Source: Pseudeuparius sepicola
Lineage: Eukaryota > Arthropoda > Insecta > Coleoptera > Anthribidae
NCBI GenBank assembly: GCA_963920635.1
Contig: OY987301.1
Location: forward strand, 58,844,560 to 58,908,559
Direction: 5' to 3'
Length of the DNA stretch: 64,000 nucleotides
In this document: piece by piece, positions 49,461 through 63,157 of the stretch
Position numbering within the stretch: the stretch's first letter is position 1
Layout of the letters: every line of letters starts with the position of its first letter
Notes under the pieces: model-generated
The model's database searches: none
What the model was told of the DNA's origin: nothing
What the model saw: only the letters and a program-made list of their open reading frames with translations
Translations under genes and position numbers: made by a program

Positions 49461-50386
49461 CTTAGAAATTTCTTAGAAAAATTTTGAGGGCGGAATCGTG
49501 TTGTAGAACTCAATTTACGTCGCATAGGAATTTTCTTTTCGGAGCATGTCAACATTTTTGAAAATTGAAAAGGTGCGCTGGCCAGGCACTTATAAATTTT
49601 ATAGAAAAATTTTGAGGGCGGATTCGTGTTGTAGAACTCAATTTACGTCGCGTAGGAATTTTCTTTTCGGAGCATGTCAACATTTTTGAAAATTGAAAAG
49701 GTGCGCTGGCCAGGCACTTATAAATTTTATAGAAAAATTTTGAGGGCGGAATCGTGTTGTAGAACTCAATTTACATCGCATAGGAATTTTCTTTTCGAAG
49801 CATGTCAACATTTTTGAAAATTGAGAAATTTTTTAGAAAAATTTTGAGGGCGGAATCGTTTGTAGAACTCAATTTACGTCGCATAGGAATTTTCTTTTTG
49901 AAGCATGTCAACATTTTTGAAAATTAAAAAAGTGCGCTGGCCAGGCACTCAAAAAGTTATTAGAAAAATTTTGAGGGCGGAATCGTTTTGTAGAACTCAA
50001 TTTACGTCGCAAAGGAATTTTTTTTCGGAGCATGTCAACATTTTTGAAAATTGAGAAATTTTTTAGAAAAATTTTGAGGGCGGAATCGTTTTGTAGAACT
50101 CAATTTACGTCGCATAGGAATTTTTTTTCGGAGCATGTCAACATTTTTGAAAAATGAGAAATTTTTTAGAAAAATTTTGAGGGCGGAATCGTTTGTAGAA
50201 CTCAATTTACGTCGCATAGGAATTTTTTTCGGAGCATGTCAACATTTTTGAAAATTGAAAAAGTGCGCTGGCACTTAGAAATTTCTTAGAAAAATTTTGA
50301 GGGCGGAATCGTGTTGTAGAACTCAATTTACGTCGCATAGGAATTTTTTTCGGAGCATGTCAACATATTTGAAAATTAAAAAAATG
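49461..50386. repeat. Transition from 460-bp units to mosaic monomers
   Basis: Two GAAAAGGTGCGC/ATAAATTTTATAG monomers, then another TTTACATCGC unit with short monomers to about 50,217. These are followed by CTGGCACTT and CATATTTG monomers. The order matches no other place as a whole, so this is a junction region. Confidence 0.8.
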
Positions 50387-52661
50387 CGCTGGCCCGGCAC
50401 TTAGAATTTTTTTAGAAAAATTTGGAGGGCGGAATCGTGTGGTAGAACTCAATTTACGTCGCATAGGAATTTTCTTTTCGAAGCATGTCAAAATTTTTGA
50501 AAATTAAAAAAGTGCGCTGGCCCGGCACTTATAAATTTTATAGAAAAATTTTGAGGGCGGAATCGTGTTGTAGAACTCAATTTACGTCGCATAGGAATTT
50601 TTTTCGGAGCATGTCAACATTTTTGAAAATTGAAAAAGTGCGCTGGCACTTAGAAATTTCTTAGAAAAATTTTGAGGGCGGAATCGTGTTGTAGAACTCA
50701 ATTTACGTCGCATAGGAATTTTTTTTGGAGCATGTCAAAGTTTTTGAAAATTGAAAAAGTGCGCTGGCACTTAGAAATTTCTTAGAAAAATTTTGAGGGC
50801 GGAATCGTGTTGTAGAACTCAATTTACGTCGCATAGGAATTTTTTTTGGAGCATGTCAAAGTTTTTGAAAATTGAAAAAGTGCGCTAGCCAGGCCCTCAC
50901 AAATTTTTTAGAAAAATTTGGAGCAGCGAAATCGTGTTGTAGAACTCAATTTACGTCGCATAGGATTTTTTTTTCGGGGCATGTCAACATTTTTGAAAAT
51001 TGAAAAAGTGCGCTGGCCAGGCCCTCACAAATTTTTTAGAAAAATTTGGAGCAGCGAAATCGTGTTGTAGAACTCAATTTACGTCGCATAGGATTTTTTT
51101 TTCGGGGCATGTCAACATTTTTGAAAATTGAAAAAGTGCGCTGGCCAGGCCCTCACAAATTTTTTAGAAAAATTTGGAGCGACGGAATCTTGTTGTAGAA
51201 CTCAATTTACGTCGCATAGGAATTTTTTTTTCGGGGCATGTCAACTTTTTGAAAATTAAAAAAGTGCGCAGGCCAGGCACTTAGATATTTTTTAGAAAAA
51301 TGTTGAGGGCGGAATCGTGTGGTAGAACTCAATTTACGTCGCATAGGAATTTTCTTTTCGGAGCATGTCAACATTTTTGAAAATTAAAAAAGTGCGCAGG
51401 CCAGGCACTTAGATATTTTTTAGAAAAATGTTGAGGGCGGAATCGTGTGGTAGAAATCAATTTACGTCGCAGAGGAATTTTTTTTCGGAGCATGTCAACG
51501 TTTTTGAAAATTGAAAAGGTGCGCTGGCCAGGCACCTATACATTTTATAGAAAAATTTTGAGGGCGGAATCGTGTTGTAGAACTCAATTTACGTCGCATA
51601 GTAATTTTTTTTCCGAGCATGTCAACGTTTTTGAAAATTGAAAAAGTGCGCTGGCCAGGCACTTAGAAATTTCTTAGAAAAATTTTGAGGGCGGAATCGT
51701 GTTGTAGAACTCAATTTACGTCGCATAGGAATTTTTTTTCGGAGCATGTCAACGTTTTTGAAAATTGAAAAGGTGCGCTGGCCAGGCACCTATACATTTT
51801 ATAGAAAAATTTTGAGGGCGGAATCGTGTTGTAGAAGTCAATTTACGTCGCATAGGAATTTTTTTCGGAGCATGTCAACATTTTTGAAAATTGAAAAAGT
51901 GCGCTGGCACTTAGAAATTTTTTAGAAAAATTTTGAGGGCGGAATCGTGTTGTAGAACTCAATTTACGTCGCATAGGAATTTTTTTTGGAGCATGTCAAA
52001 GTTTTTGAAAATTGAAAAAGTGCGCTAGCCAGGCCCTCACAAATTTTTTAGAAAAATTTGGAGCAGCGAAATCGTGTTGTAGAACTCAATTTACGTCGCA
52101 TGGGAATTTTTTTTTCGGAGCATGTCAACGTTTTTGAAAATTGAAAAAGTGCACTGGCCAGGGCACTTAGAAATTTCTTAGAAAAATTTTGAGGGCGGAA
52201 TCGCGTTGTAGAACTCAATTTACGTCGCATAGGATTTTTTTTTCGGGGCATGTCAACATTTTTGAAAATTGAAAAGGTGCGCTGGCCAGGCACTTATAAA
52301 TTTTATAGAAAAATTTTGAGGGCGGAATCGTGTTGTAGAACTCAATTTACGTCGCATAGTAATTTTTTTTCGGAGCATGTCAACATTTTTGAAAATTGAA
52401 AAAGTGCGCTGGCCCGGCACTTAGAATTTTTTTAGAAAAATTTGGAGGGCGGAATCGTGTGGTAGAACTCAATTTACGTCGCATAGGAATTTTCTTTTCG
52501 AAGCATGTCAAAATTTTTGAAAATTAAAAAAGTGCGCTGGCCAGGCACTCAGAAATTTTTTAGAAAAATTTTGAGGGCAGAATCGTTTTGTAGAACTCAA
52601 TTTACGTCGCGTAGGAATTTTTTTTCGGATTATGTCAACATTTTTGAAAATTGAAAAAGTG
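50387..52661. repeat. 2,275-bp tandem duplication, copy 1
   Basis: Copy 2 begins at the very next base, with the constant offset 2,275 held across the whole unit. Contents: CCCGGCAC, CGAAGC, CTGGCACTT pairs, CTAGCC, GCAGCG pairs, GCGACG, two GTTGAGG monomers, CGCAGAGG, CCGAGC, GTAGAAGTC, CATGGG, GAATCGCG and CGGATTATG. It resembles 33.0-34.4 kb, but with one GCAGCG monomer fewer before CATGGG. Confidence 0.93.
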
Positions 52662-54936
52662 CGCTGGCCCGGCACTTAGAATTTTTTTAGAAAAATTTGG
52701 AGGGCGGAATCGTGTGGTAGAACTCAATTTACGTCGCATAGGAATTTTCTTTTCGAAGCATGTCAAAATTTTTGAAAATTAAAAAAGTGCGCTGGCCCGG
52801 CACTTATAAATTTTATAGAAAAATTTTGAGGGCGGAATCGTGTTGTAGAACTCAATTTACGTCGCATAGGAATTTTTTTCGGAGCATGTCAACATTTTTG
52901 AAAATTGAAAAAGTGCGCTGGCACTTAGAAATTTCTTAGAAAAATTTTGAGGGCGGAATCGTGTTGTAGAACTCAATTTACGTCGCATAGGAATTTTTTT
53001 TGGAGCATGTCAAAGTTTTTGAAAATTGAAAAAGTGCGCTGGCACTTAGAAATTTCTTAGAAAAATTTTGAGGGCGGAATCGTGTTGTAGAACTCAATTT
53101 ACGTCGCATAGGAATTTTTTTTGGAGCATGTCAAAGTTTTTGAAAATTGAAAAAGTGCGCTAGCCAGGCCCTCACAAATTTTTTAGAAAAATTTGGAGCA
53201 GCGAAATCGTGTTGTAGAACTCAATTTACGTCGCATAGGATTTTTTTTTCGGGGCATGTCAACATTTTTGAAAATTGAAAAAGTGCGCTGGCCAGGCCCT
53301 CACAAATTTTTTAGAAAAATTTGGAGCAGCGAAATCGTGTTGTAGAACTCAATTTACGTCGCATAGGATTTTTTTTTCGGGGCATGTCAACATTTTTGAA
53401 AATTGAAAAAGTGCGCTGGCCAGGCCCTCACAAATTTTTTAGAAAAATTTGGAGCGACGGAATCTTGTTGTAGAACTCAATTTACGTCGCATAGGAATTT
53501 TTTTTTCGGGGCATGTCAACTTTTTGAAAATTAAAAAAGTGCGCAGGCCAGGCACTTAGATATTTTTTAGAAAAATGTTGAGGGCGGAATCGTGTGGTAG
53601 AACTCAATTTACGTCGCATAGGAATTTTCTTTTCGGAGCATGTCAACATTTTTGAAAATTAAAAAAGTGCGCAGGCCAGGCACTTAGATATTTTTTAGAA
53701 AAATGTTGAGGGCGGAATCGTGTGGTAGAAATCAATTTACGTCGCAGAGGAATTTTTTTTCGGAGCATGTCAACGTTTTTGAAAATTGAAAAGGTGCGCT
53801 GGCCAGGCACCTATACATTTTATAGAAAAATTTTGAGGGCGGAATCGTGTTGTAGAACTCAATTTACGTCGCATAGTAATTTTTTTTCCGAGCATGTCAA
53901 CGTTTTTGAAAATTGAAAAAGTGCGCTGGCCAGGCACTTAGAAATTTCTTAGAAAAATTTTGAGGGCGGAATCGTGTTGTAGAACTCAATTTACGTCGCA
54001 TAGGAATTTTTTTTCGGAGCATGTCAACGTTTTTGAAAATTGAAAAGGTGCGCTGGCCAGGCACCTATACATTTTATAGAAAAATTTTGAGGGCGGAATC
54101 GTGTTGTAGAAGTCAATTTACGTCGCATAGGAATTTTTTTCGGAGCATGTCAACATTTTTGAAAATTGAAAAAGTGCGCTGGCACTTAGAAATTTTTTAG
54201 AAAAATTTTGAGGGCGGAATCGTGTTGTAGAACTCAATTTACGTCGCATAGGAATTTTTTTTGGAGCATGTCAAAGTTTTTGAAAATTGAAAAAGTGCGC
54301 TAGCCAGGCCCTCACAAATTTTTTAGAAAAATTTGGAGCAGCGAAATCGTGTTGTAGAACTCAATTTACGTCGCATGGGAATTTTTTTTTCGGAGCATGT
54401 CAACGTTTTTGAAAATTGAAAAAGTGCACTGGCCAGGGCACTTAGAAATTTCTTAGAAAAATTTTGAGGGCGGAATCGCGTTGTAGAACTCAATTTACGT
54501 CGCATAGGATTTTTTTTTCGGGGCATGTCAACATTTTTGAAAATTGAAAAGGTGCGCTGGCCAGGCACTTATAAATTTTATAGAAAAATTTTGAGGGCGG
54601 AATCGTGTTGTAGAACTCAATTTACGTCGCATAGTAATTTTTTTTCGGAGCATGTCAACATTTTTGAAAATTGAAAAAGTGCGCTGGCCCGGCACTTAGA
54701 ATTTTTTTAGAAAAATTTGGAGGGCGGAATCGTGTGGTAGAACTCAATTTACGTCGCATAGGAATTTTCTTTTCGAAGCATGTCAAAATTTTTGAAAATT
54801 AAAAAAGTGCGCTGGCCAGGCACTCAGAAATTTTTTAGAAAAATTTTGAGGGCAGAATCGTTTTGTAGAACTCAATTTACGTCGCGTAGGAATTTTTTTT
54901 CGGATTATGTCAACATTTTTGAAAATTGAAAAAGTA
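52662..54936. repeat. 2,275-bp tandem duplication, copy 2
   Basis: Same order as copy 1. The copies part at AAAAAGT|G against AAAAAGT|A, beside the GC-rich box. Copy 2 then runs on into the long match with the 33.9-38.7 kb region, which shows that copy 2 keeps the ancestral right flank. Confidence 0.93.
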
Positions 54937-57900
54937 CGCTGGCCAGGCACTTAAAAATTTTTTAGAAAAATTTGGAGGCCGATATCGTGTTGTAGGACTC
55001 AATTTACGTCGCATAGGAATTTTCTTTTCGGAGCTTGTCAACATTTTTGAAATTTGAAAAAGTGCGCTGGCCAGGCACTTACAAATTTTTTAGAAAAATT
55101 TTGAGGGCGGAATCTGGTGTTAGAACTCAATTTACGTCGCATAGGACTTTTTTTTCAGATCATGTCAACATTTTTGAAAATTGAAAAAGTGCGCTGGCCA
55201 GGCACTTAGATATTTTTTAGAAAAATTTTGAGGGTGGAATCGTGTGGTAGAACTCAATTTACGTCGCATAGGAATTTTCTTTTCGGAGCATGTCACCATT
55301 TTTGAAAATTGAAAAAATGCGCTGGCCCGGCACTTAGAATTTTTTTAGAAAAATTTGGAGGGCGGAATCGTGTGGTAGAACTCAATTTACGTCGCATAGG
55401 AATTTTCTTTTCGAAGCATGTCAAAATTTTTGAAAATTAAAAAAGTGCGCTGGCCAGGCACTCAGAAATTTTTTAGAAAAATTTTGAGGGCAGAATCGTT
55501 TTGTAGAACTCAATTTACGTCGCGTAGGAATTTTTTTTCGGATTATGTCAACATTTTTGAAAATTGAAAAAGTAGGCTGGCCAGGCACTTAAAATTTTGA
55601 GGGCAGAATCGTTCTGTAGAACTCAATTTACGTCGCATAGGAATTTTCTTTTCGGAGCATGTCAACATTTTTGAAAATTGAAAAGGTGCGCTGGCCAGGC
55701 ACTTATAATTTTTATAGAAAAATTTTGAGGGCGGAATCGTGTTGTAGAACTAAATTTACGTCGCATAGGAATTTTCTTTTCGGAGCATGTCAACATTTTT
55801 GAAAATTAAAAAAGTGCGCTGGCCTGGAACTTAGAAATTTTTTAGAAAAATTTTGAGGGCGGAATCGTAGAACTCAATTTACGTCGCATAGGAATTTTTT
55901 TTCGGAGCATGTCAACATTTTTGAAAATTGAAAAAGTGCGCAGGCCAGGCACTTAGATATTTTTTAGAAAAATGTTGAGGGCGGAATCGTGTGGTAGAAC
56001 TCAATTTACGTCGCATAGGAATTTTTTTTCGGAGCATGTCAACGTTTTTGAAAATTGAAAAGGTGCGCTGGCCAGGCACCTATACATTTTATAGAAAAAT
56101 TTTGAGGGCGGAATCGTGTTGTAGAACTCAATTTACGTCGCATAGGAATTTTCTTTTCGGAGCATGTCAACATTTTTGAAAATTGAAAAGGTGCGCTGGC
56201 CAGGCACCTATACATTTTATAGAAAAATTTTGAGGGCGGAATCGTGTTGTAGAACTCAATTTACGTCGCATAGGAATTTTCTTTTCGGAGCATGTCAACA
56301 TTTTTGAAAATTGAAAAAGTGCGCAGGCCAGGCACTTAGATATTTTTTAGAAAAATGTTGAGGGCGGAATCGTGTGGTAGAACTCAATTTACGTCGCATA
56401 GGAATTTTTTTTCGGAGCATGTCAACGTTTTTGAAAATTGAAAAGGTGCGCTGGCCAGGCACCTATACATTTTATAGAAAAATTTTGAGGGCGGAATCGT
56501 GTTGTAGAACTCAATTTACGTCGCATAGGAATTTTCTTTTCGGAGCATGTCAACATTTTTGAAAATTGAAAAAGTGCGCTGGCCAGGCCCTCACAAATTT
56601 TTTAGAAAAATTTGGAGCGACGGAATCTTGTTGTAGAACTCAATTTACGTCGCATAGGAATTTTTTTTCGGATCATGTCAACATTTTTGAAAATTGAAAA
56701 AGTGCGCTGGCCAGGCACTCACAAATTTTTTAGAAAAATTTGGAGCGACGGAATCTTGTTGTAGAACTCAATTTACGTCGCATAGGAATTTTTTTTTCGG
56801 GGCATGTCAACTTTTTGAAAATTGAAAAAGTGCGCAGGCCAGGCACTTAGATATTTTTTAGAAAAATGTTGAGGGCGGAATCGTGTGGTAGAACTCAATT
56901 TACGTCGCATAGGAATTTTTTTTCGGAGCATGTCAACGTTTTTGAAAATTGAAAAGGTGCGCTGGCCAGGCACCTATACATTTTATAGAAAAATTTTGAG
57001 GGCGGAATCGTGTTGTAGAACTCAATTTACGTCGCATAGGAATTTTTTTCGGAGCATGTCAACATTTTTGAAAATTGAAAAAGTGCGCTGGCACTTAGAA
57101 ATTTCTTAGAAAAATTTTGAGGGCGGAATCGTGTTGTAGAACTCAATTTACGTCGCATAGGAATTTTTTTTGGAGCATGTCAAAGTTTTTGAAAATTGAA
57201 AAAGTGCGCTGGCACTTAGAAATTTCTTAGAAAAATTTTGAGGGCGGAATCGTGTTGTAGAACTCAATTTACGTCGCATAGGAATTTTTTTTGGAGCATG
57301 TCAAAGTTTTTGAAAATTGAAAAAGTGCGCTAGCCAGGCCCTCACAAATTTTTTAGAAAAATTTGGAGCAGCGAAATCGTGTTGTAGAACTCAATTTACG
57401 TCGCATAGGATTTTTTTTTCGGGGCATGTCAACATTTTTGAAAATTGAAAAAGTGCGCTGGCCAGGCCCTCACAAATTTTTTAGAAAAATTTGGAGCAGC
57501 GAAATCGTGTTGTAGAACTCAATTTACGTCGCATAGGATTTTTTTTTCGGGGCATGTCAACATTTTTGAAAATTGAAAAAGTGCGCTGGCCAGGCCCTCA
57601 CAAATTTTTTAGAAAAATTTGGAGCGACGGAATCTTGTTGTAGAACTCAATTTACGTCGCATAGGAATTTTTTTCGGAGCATGTCAACATTTTTGAAAAT
57701 TGAAAAAGTGCGCTGGCACTTAGAAATTTCTTAGAAAAATTTTGAGGGCGGAATCGTGTTGTAGAACTCAATTTACGTCGCATAGGAATTTTTTTTGGAG
57801 CATGTCAAAGTTTTTGAAAATTGAAAAAGTGCGCTAGCCAGGCCCTCACAAATTTTTTAGAAAAATTTGGAGCAGCGAAATCGTGTTGTAGAACTCAATT

Positions 57901-59107
57901 TACGTCGCATAGGATTTTTTTTTCGGGGCATGTCAACATTTTTGAAAATTGAAAAAGTGCGCTGGCCAGGCCCTCACAAATTTTTTAGAAAAATTTGGAG
58001 CAGCGAAATCGTGTTGTAGAACTCAATTTACGTCGCATAGGATTTTTTTTTCGGGGCATGTCAACATTTTTGAAAATTGAAAAAGTGCGCTGGCCAGGCC
58101 CTCACAAATTTTTTAGAAAAATTTGGAGCAGCGAAATCGTGTTGTAGAACTCAATTTACGTCGCATAGGATTTTTTTTTCGGGGCATGTCAACATTTTTG
58201 AAAATTGAAAAAGTGCGCTGGCCAGGCCCTCACAAATTTTTTAGAAAAATTTGGAGCGACGGAATCTTGTTGTAGAACTCAATTTACGTCGCATAGGAAT
58301 TTTTTTTCGGGGCATGTCAACTTTTTGAAAATTAAAAAAGTGCGCAGGCCAGGCACTTAGATATTTTTTAGAAAAATGTTGAGGGCGGAATCGTGTGGTA
58401 GAAATCAATTTACGTCGCAGAGGAATTTTTTTTCGGAGCATGTCAACGTTTTTGAAAATTGAAAAGGTGCGCTGGCCAGGCACCTATACATTTTATAGAA
58501 AAATTTTGAGGGCGGAATCGTGTTGTAGAACTCAATTTACGTCGCATAGTAATTTTTTTTCCGAGCATGTCAACGTTTTTGAAAATTGAAAAAGTGCGCT
58601 GGCCAGGCACTTAGAAATTTCTTAGAAAAATTTTGAGGGCGGAATCGTGTTGTAGAACTCAATTTACGTCGCATAGGAATTTTTTTTCGGAGCATGTCAA
58701 CGTTTTTGAAAATTGAAAAGGTGCGCTGGCCAGGCACCTATACATTTTATAGAAAAATTTTGAGGGCGGAATCGTGTTGTAGAAGTCAATTTACGTCGCA
58801 TAGGAATTTTTTTCGGAGCATGTCAACATTTTTGAAAATTGAAAAAGTGCGCTGGCACTTAGAAATTTTTTAGAAAAATTTTGAGGGCGGAATCGTGTTG
58901 TAGAACTCAATTTACGTCGCATAGGAATTTTTTTTGGAGCATGTCAAAGTTTTTGAAAATTGAAAAAGTGCGCTAGCCAGGCCCTCACAAATTTTTTAGA
59001 AAAATTTGGAGCAGCGAAATCGTGTTGTAGAACTCAATTTACGTCGCATAGGATTTTTTTTCGGGGCATGTCAACATTTTTGAAAATTGAAAAAGTGCGC
59101 TGGCCAG
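54323..59107. repeat. 4.8-kb displaced copy of 33,868-38,652
   Basis: Matches at a constant offset of 20,455 from CATGGG/GAATCGCG monomers through the ten-mer segment (TAGGCTGG at 55,573) and block B to the CTAGCC/GCAGCG monomers. Within it, one extra GCAGCG monomer near 58.1 kb and one missing GTTGAGG monomer near 58.4 kb cancel, so the offset is restored. It ends where CCAGGCCCT becomes CCAGGGCAC, with loss of one monomer. Confidence 0.92.
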
Positions 59108-59998
59108 GGCACTTAGAAATTTCTTAGAAAAATTTTGAGGGCGGAATCGCGTTGTAGAACTCAATTTACGTCGCATAGGATTTTTTTTTCTTGGCATGTC
59201 AACATTTTTGAAAATTGAAAAGGTGCGCTGGCCAGGCACTTATAAATTTTATAGAAAAATTTTGAGGGCGGAATCGTGTTGTAGAACTCAATTTACGTCG
59301 CATAGTAATTTTTTTTCGGAGCATGTCAACATTTTTGAAAATTGAAAAAGTGCGCTGGCCCGGCACTTAGAATTTTTTTAGAAAAATTTGGAGGGCGGAA
59401 TCGTGTGGTAGAACTCAATTTACGTCGCATAGGAATTTTCTTTTCGAAGCATGTCAAAATTTTTGAAAATTAAAAAAGTGCGCTGGCCAGGCACTCAGAA
59501 ATTTTTTAGAAAAATTTTGAGGGCAGAATCGTTTTGTAGAACTCAATTTACGTCGCGTAGGATTTTTTTTTCGGATTATGTCAACATTTTTGAAAATTGA
59601 AAAAGTACGCTGGCCAGGCACTTAAAAATTTTTTAGAAAAATTTGTAGGCCGATATCGTGTTGTAGGACTCAATTTACGTCGCATAGGAATTTTCTTTTC
59701 GGAGCTTGTCAACATTTTTGAAATTTGAAAAAGTGCGCTGGCCAGGCACTTACAAATTTTTTAGAAAAATTTTGAGGGCGGAATCTGGTGTTAGAACTCA
59801 ATTTACGTCGCATAGGACTTTTTTTTCAGATCATGTCAACATTTTTGAAAATTGAAAAAGTGCGCTGGCCAGGCACTTAGATATTTTTTAGAAAAATTTT
59901 GAGGGTGGAATCGTGTGGTAGAACTCAATTTACGTCGCATAGGAATTTTCTTTTCGGAGCATGTCACCATTTTTGAAAATTGAAAAAATGCGCTGGCC
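57000..59998. repeat. 3.0-kb repeat G, copy 1
   Basis: Recurs at 60,159-63,157 (offset 3,159). It includes CTGGCACTT pairs, GCAGCG series, GCGACG, CGCAGAGG, GTAGAAGTC, CTAGCC, the rare CTTGGCATG (59,190), and first-family monomers with TTTGTAGGCCG and CGGATTATG. A one-monomer duplication (GTCACC type, about 60.0-60.12 kb) separates the copies. Confidence 0.9.
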
Positions 59999-60158
59999 AG
60001 GCACTTAGATATTTTTTAGAAAAATTTTGAGGGTGGAATCGTGTGGTAGAACTCAATTTACGTCGCATAGGAATTTTCTTTTCGGAGCATGTCACCATTT
60101 TTGAAAATTGAAAAAATGCGCTGGCCCGGCACTTAGAATTTTTTTAGAAAAATTTGGA

Positions 60159-63157
60159 GGGCGGAATCGTGTTGTAGAACTCAATTTACGTCGCATAGGA
60201 ATTTTTTTCGGAGCATGTCAACATTTTTGAAAATTGAAAAAGTGCGCTGGCACTTAGAAATTTCTTAGAAAAATTTTGAGGGCGGAATCGTGTTGTAGAA
60301 CTCAATTTACGTCGCATAGGAATTTTTTTTGGAGCATGTCAAAGTTTTTGAAAATTGAAAAAGTGCGCTGGCACTTAGAAATTTCTTAGAAAAATTTTGA
60401 GGGCGGAATCGTGTTGTAGAACTCAATTTACGTCGCATAGGAATTTTTTTTGGAGCATGTCAAAGTTTTTGAAAATTGAAAAAGTGCGCTAGCCAGGCCC
60501 TCACAAATTTTTTAGAAAAATTTGGAGCAGCGAAATCGTGTTGTAGAACTCAATTTACGTCGCATAGGATTTTTTTTTCGGGGCATGTCAACATTTTTGA
60601 AAATTGAAAAAGTGCGCTGGCCAGGCCCTCACAAATTTTTTAGAAAAATTTGGAGCAGCGAAATCGTGTTGTAGAACTCAATTTACGTCGCATAGGATTT
60701 TTTTTTCGGGGCATGTCAACATTTTTGAAAATTGAAAAAGTGCGCTGGCCAGGCCCTCACAAATTTTTTAGAAAAATTTGGAGCGACGGAATCTTGTTGT
60801 AGAACTCAATTTACGTCGCATAGGAATTTTTTTCGGAGCATGTCAACATTTTTGAAAATTGAAAAAGTGCGCTGGCACTTAGAAATTTCTTAGAAAAATT
60901 TTGAGGGCGGAATCGTGTTGTAGAACTCAATTTACGTCGCATAGGAATTTTTTTTGGAGCATGTCAAAGTTTTTGAAAATTGAAAAAGTGCGCTAGCCAG
61001 GCCCTCACAAATTTTTTAGAAAAATTTGGAGCAGCGAAATCGTGTTGTAGAACTCAATTTACGTCGCATAGGATTTTTTTTTCGGGGCATGTCAACATTT
61101 TTGAAAATTGAAAAAGTGCGCTGGCCAGGCCCTCACAAATTTTTTAGAAAAATTTGGAGCAGCGAAATCGTGTTGTAGAACTCAATTTACGTCGCATAGG
61201 ATTTTTTTTTCGGGGCATGTCAACATTTTTGAAAATTGAAAAAGTGCGCTGGCCAGGCCCTCACAAATTTTTTAGAAAAATTCGGAGCGACGGAATCTTG
61301 TTGTAGAACTCAATTTACGTCGCATAGGAATTTTTTTTCGGGGCATGTCAACTTTTTGAAAATTAAAAAAGTGCGCAGGCCAGGCACTTAGATATTTTTT
61401 AGAAAAATGTTGAGGGCGGAATCGTGTGGTAGAACTCAATTTACGTCGCATAGGAATTTTCTTTTCGGAGCATGTCAACATTTTTGAAAATTAAAAAAGT
61501 GCGCAGGCCAGGCACTTAGATATTTTTTAGAAAAATGTTGAGGGCGGAATCGTGTGGTAGAAATCAATTTACGTCGCAGAGGAATTTTTTTTCGGAGCAT
61601 GTCAACGTTTTTGAAAATTGAAAAGGTGCGCTGGCCAGGCACCTATACATTTTATAGAAAAATTTTGAGGGCGGAATCGTGTTGTAGAACTCAATTTACG
61701 TCGCATAGTAATTTTTTTTCCGAGCATGTCAACGTTTTTGAAAATTGAAAAAGTGCGCTGGCCAGGCACTTAGAAATTTCTTAGAAAAATTTTGAGGGCG
61801 GAATCGTGTTGTAGAACTCAATTTACGTCGCATAGGAATTTTTTTTCGGAGCATGTCAACGTTTTTGAAAATTGAAAAGGTGCGCTGGCCAGGCACCTAT
61901 ACATTTTATAGAAAAATTTTGAGGGCGGAATCGTGTTGTAGAAGTCAATTTACGTCGCATAGGAATTTTTTTCGGAGCATGTCAACATTTTTGAAAATTG
62001 AAAAAGTGCGCTGGCACTTAGAAATTTTTTAGAAAAATTTTGAGGGCGGAATCGTGTTGTAGAACTCAATTTACGTCGCATAGGAATTTTTTTTGGAGCA
62101 TGTCAAAGTTTTTGAAAATTGAAAAAGTGCGCTAGCCAGGCCCTCACAAATTTTTTAGAAAAATTTGGAGCAGCGAAATCGTGTTGTAGAACTCAATTTA
62201 CGTCGCATAGGATTTTTTTTCGGGGCATGTCAACATTTTTGAAAATTGAAAAAGTGCGCTGGCCAGGGCACTTAGAAATTTCTTAGAAAAATTTTGAGGG
62301 CGGAATCGCGTTGTAGAACTCAATTTACGTCGCATAGGATTTTTTTTTCTTGGCATGTCAACATTTTTGAAAATTGAAAAGGTGCGCTGGCCAGGCACTT
62401 ATAAATTTTATAGAAAAATTTTGAGGGCGGAATCGTGTTGTAGAACTCAATTTACGTCGCATAGTAATTTTTTTTCGGAGCATGTCAACATTTTTGAAAA
62501 TTGAAAAAGTGCGCTGGCCCGGCACTTAGAATTTTTTTAGAAAAATTTGGAGGGCGGAATCGTGTGGTAGAACTCAATTTACGTCGCATAGGAATTTTCT
62601 TTTCGAAGCATGTCAAAATTTTTGAAAATTAAAAAAGTGCGCTGGCCAGGCACTCAGAAATTTTTTAGAAAAATTTTGAGGGCAGAATCGTTTTGTAGAA
62701 CTCAATTTACGTCGCGTAGGATTTTTTTTTCGGATTATGTCAACATTTTTGAAAATTGAAAAAGTACGCTGGCCAGGCACTTAAAAATTTTTTAGAAAAA
62801 TTTGTAGGCCGATATCGTGTTGTAGGACTCAATTTACGTCGCATAGGAATTTTCTTTTCGGAGCTTGTCAACATTTTTGAAATTTGAAAAAGTGCGCTGG
62901 CCAGGCACTTACAAATTTTTTAGAAAAATTTTGAGGGCGGAATCTGGTGTTAGAACTCAATTTACGTCGCATAGGACTTTTTTTTCAGATCATGTCAACA
63001 TTTTTGAAAATTGAAAAAGTGCGCTGGCCAGGCACTTAGATATTTTTTAGAAAAATTTTGAGGGTGGAATCGTGTGGTAGAACTCAATTTACGTCGCATA
63101 GGAATTTTCTTTTCGGAGCATGTCACCATTTTTGAAAATTGAAAAAATGCGCTGGCC
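60159..63157. repeat. 3.0-kb repeat G, copy 2
   Basis: The same markers at a 3,159-bp offset, including CTTGGCATG at 62,349 and TTTGTAGGCCG near 62,804. Compared with copy 1 it has one GCAGCG monomer fewer and one GTTGAGG monomer more, so its length is unchanged. A private TTCGGAGCGACG lies near 61,282. Confidence 0.9.
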
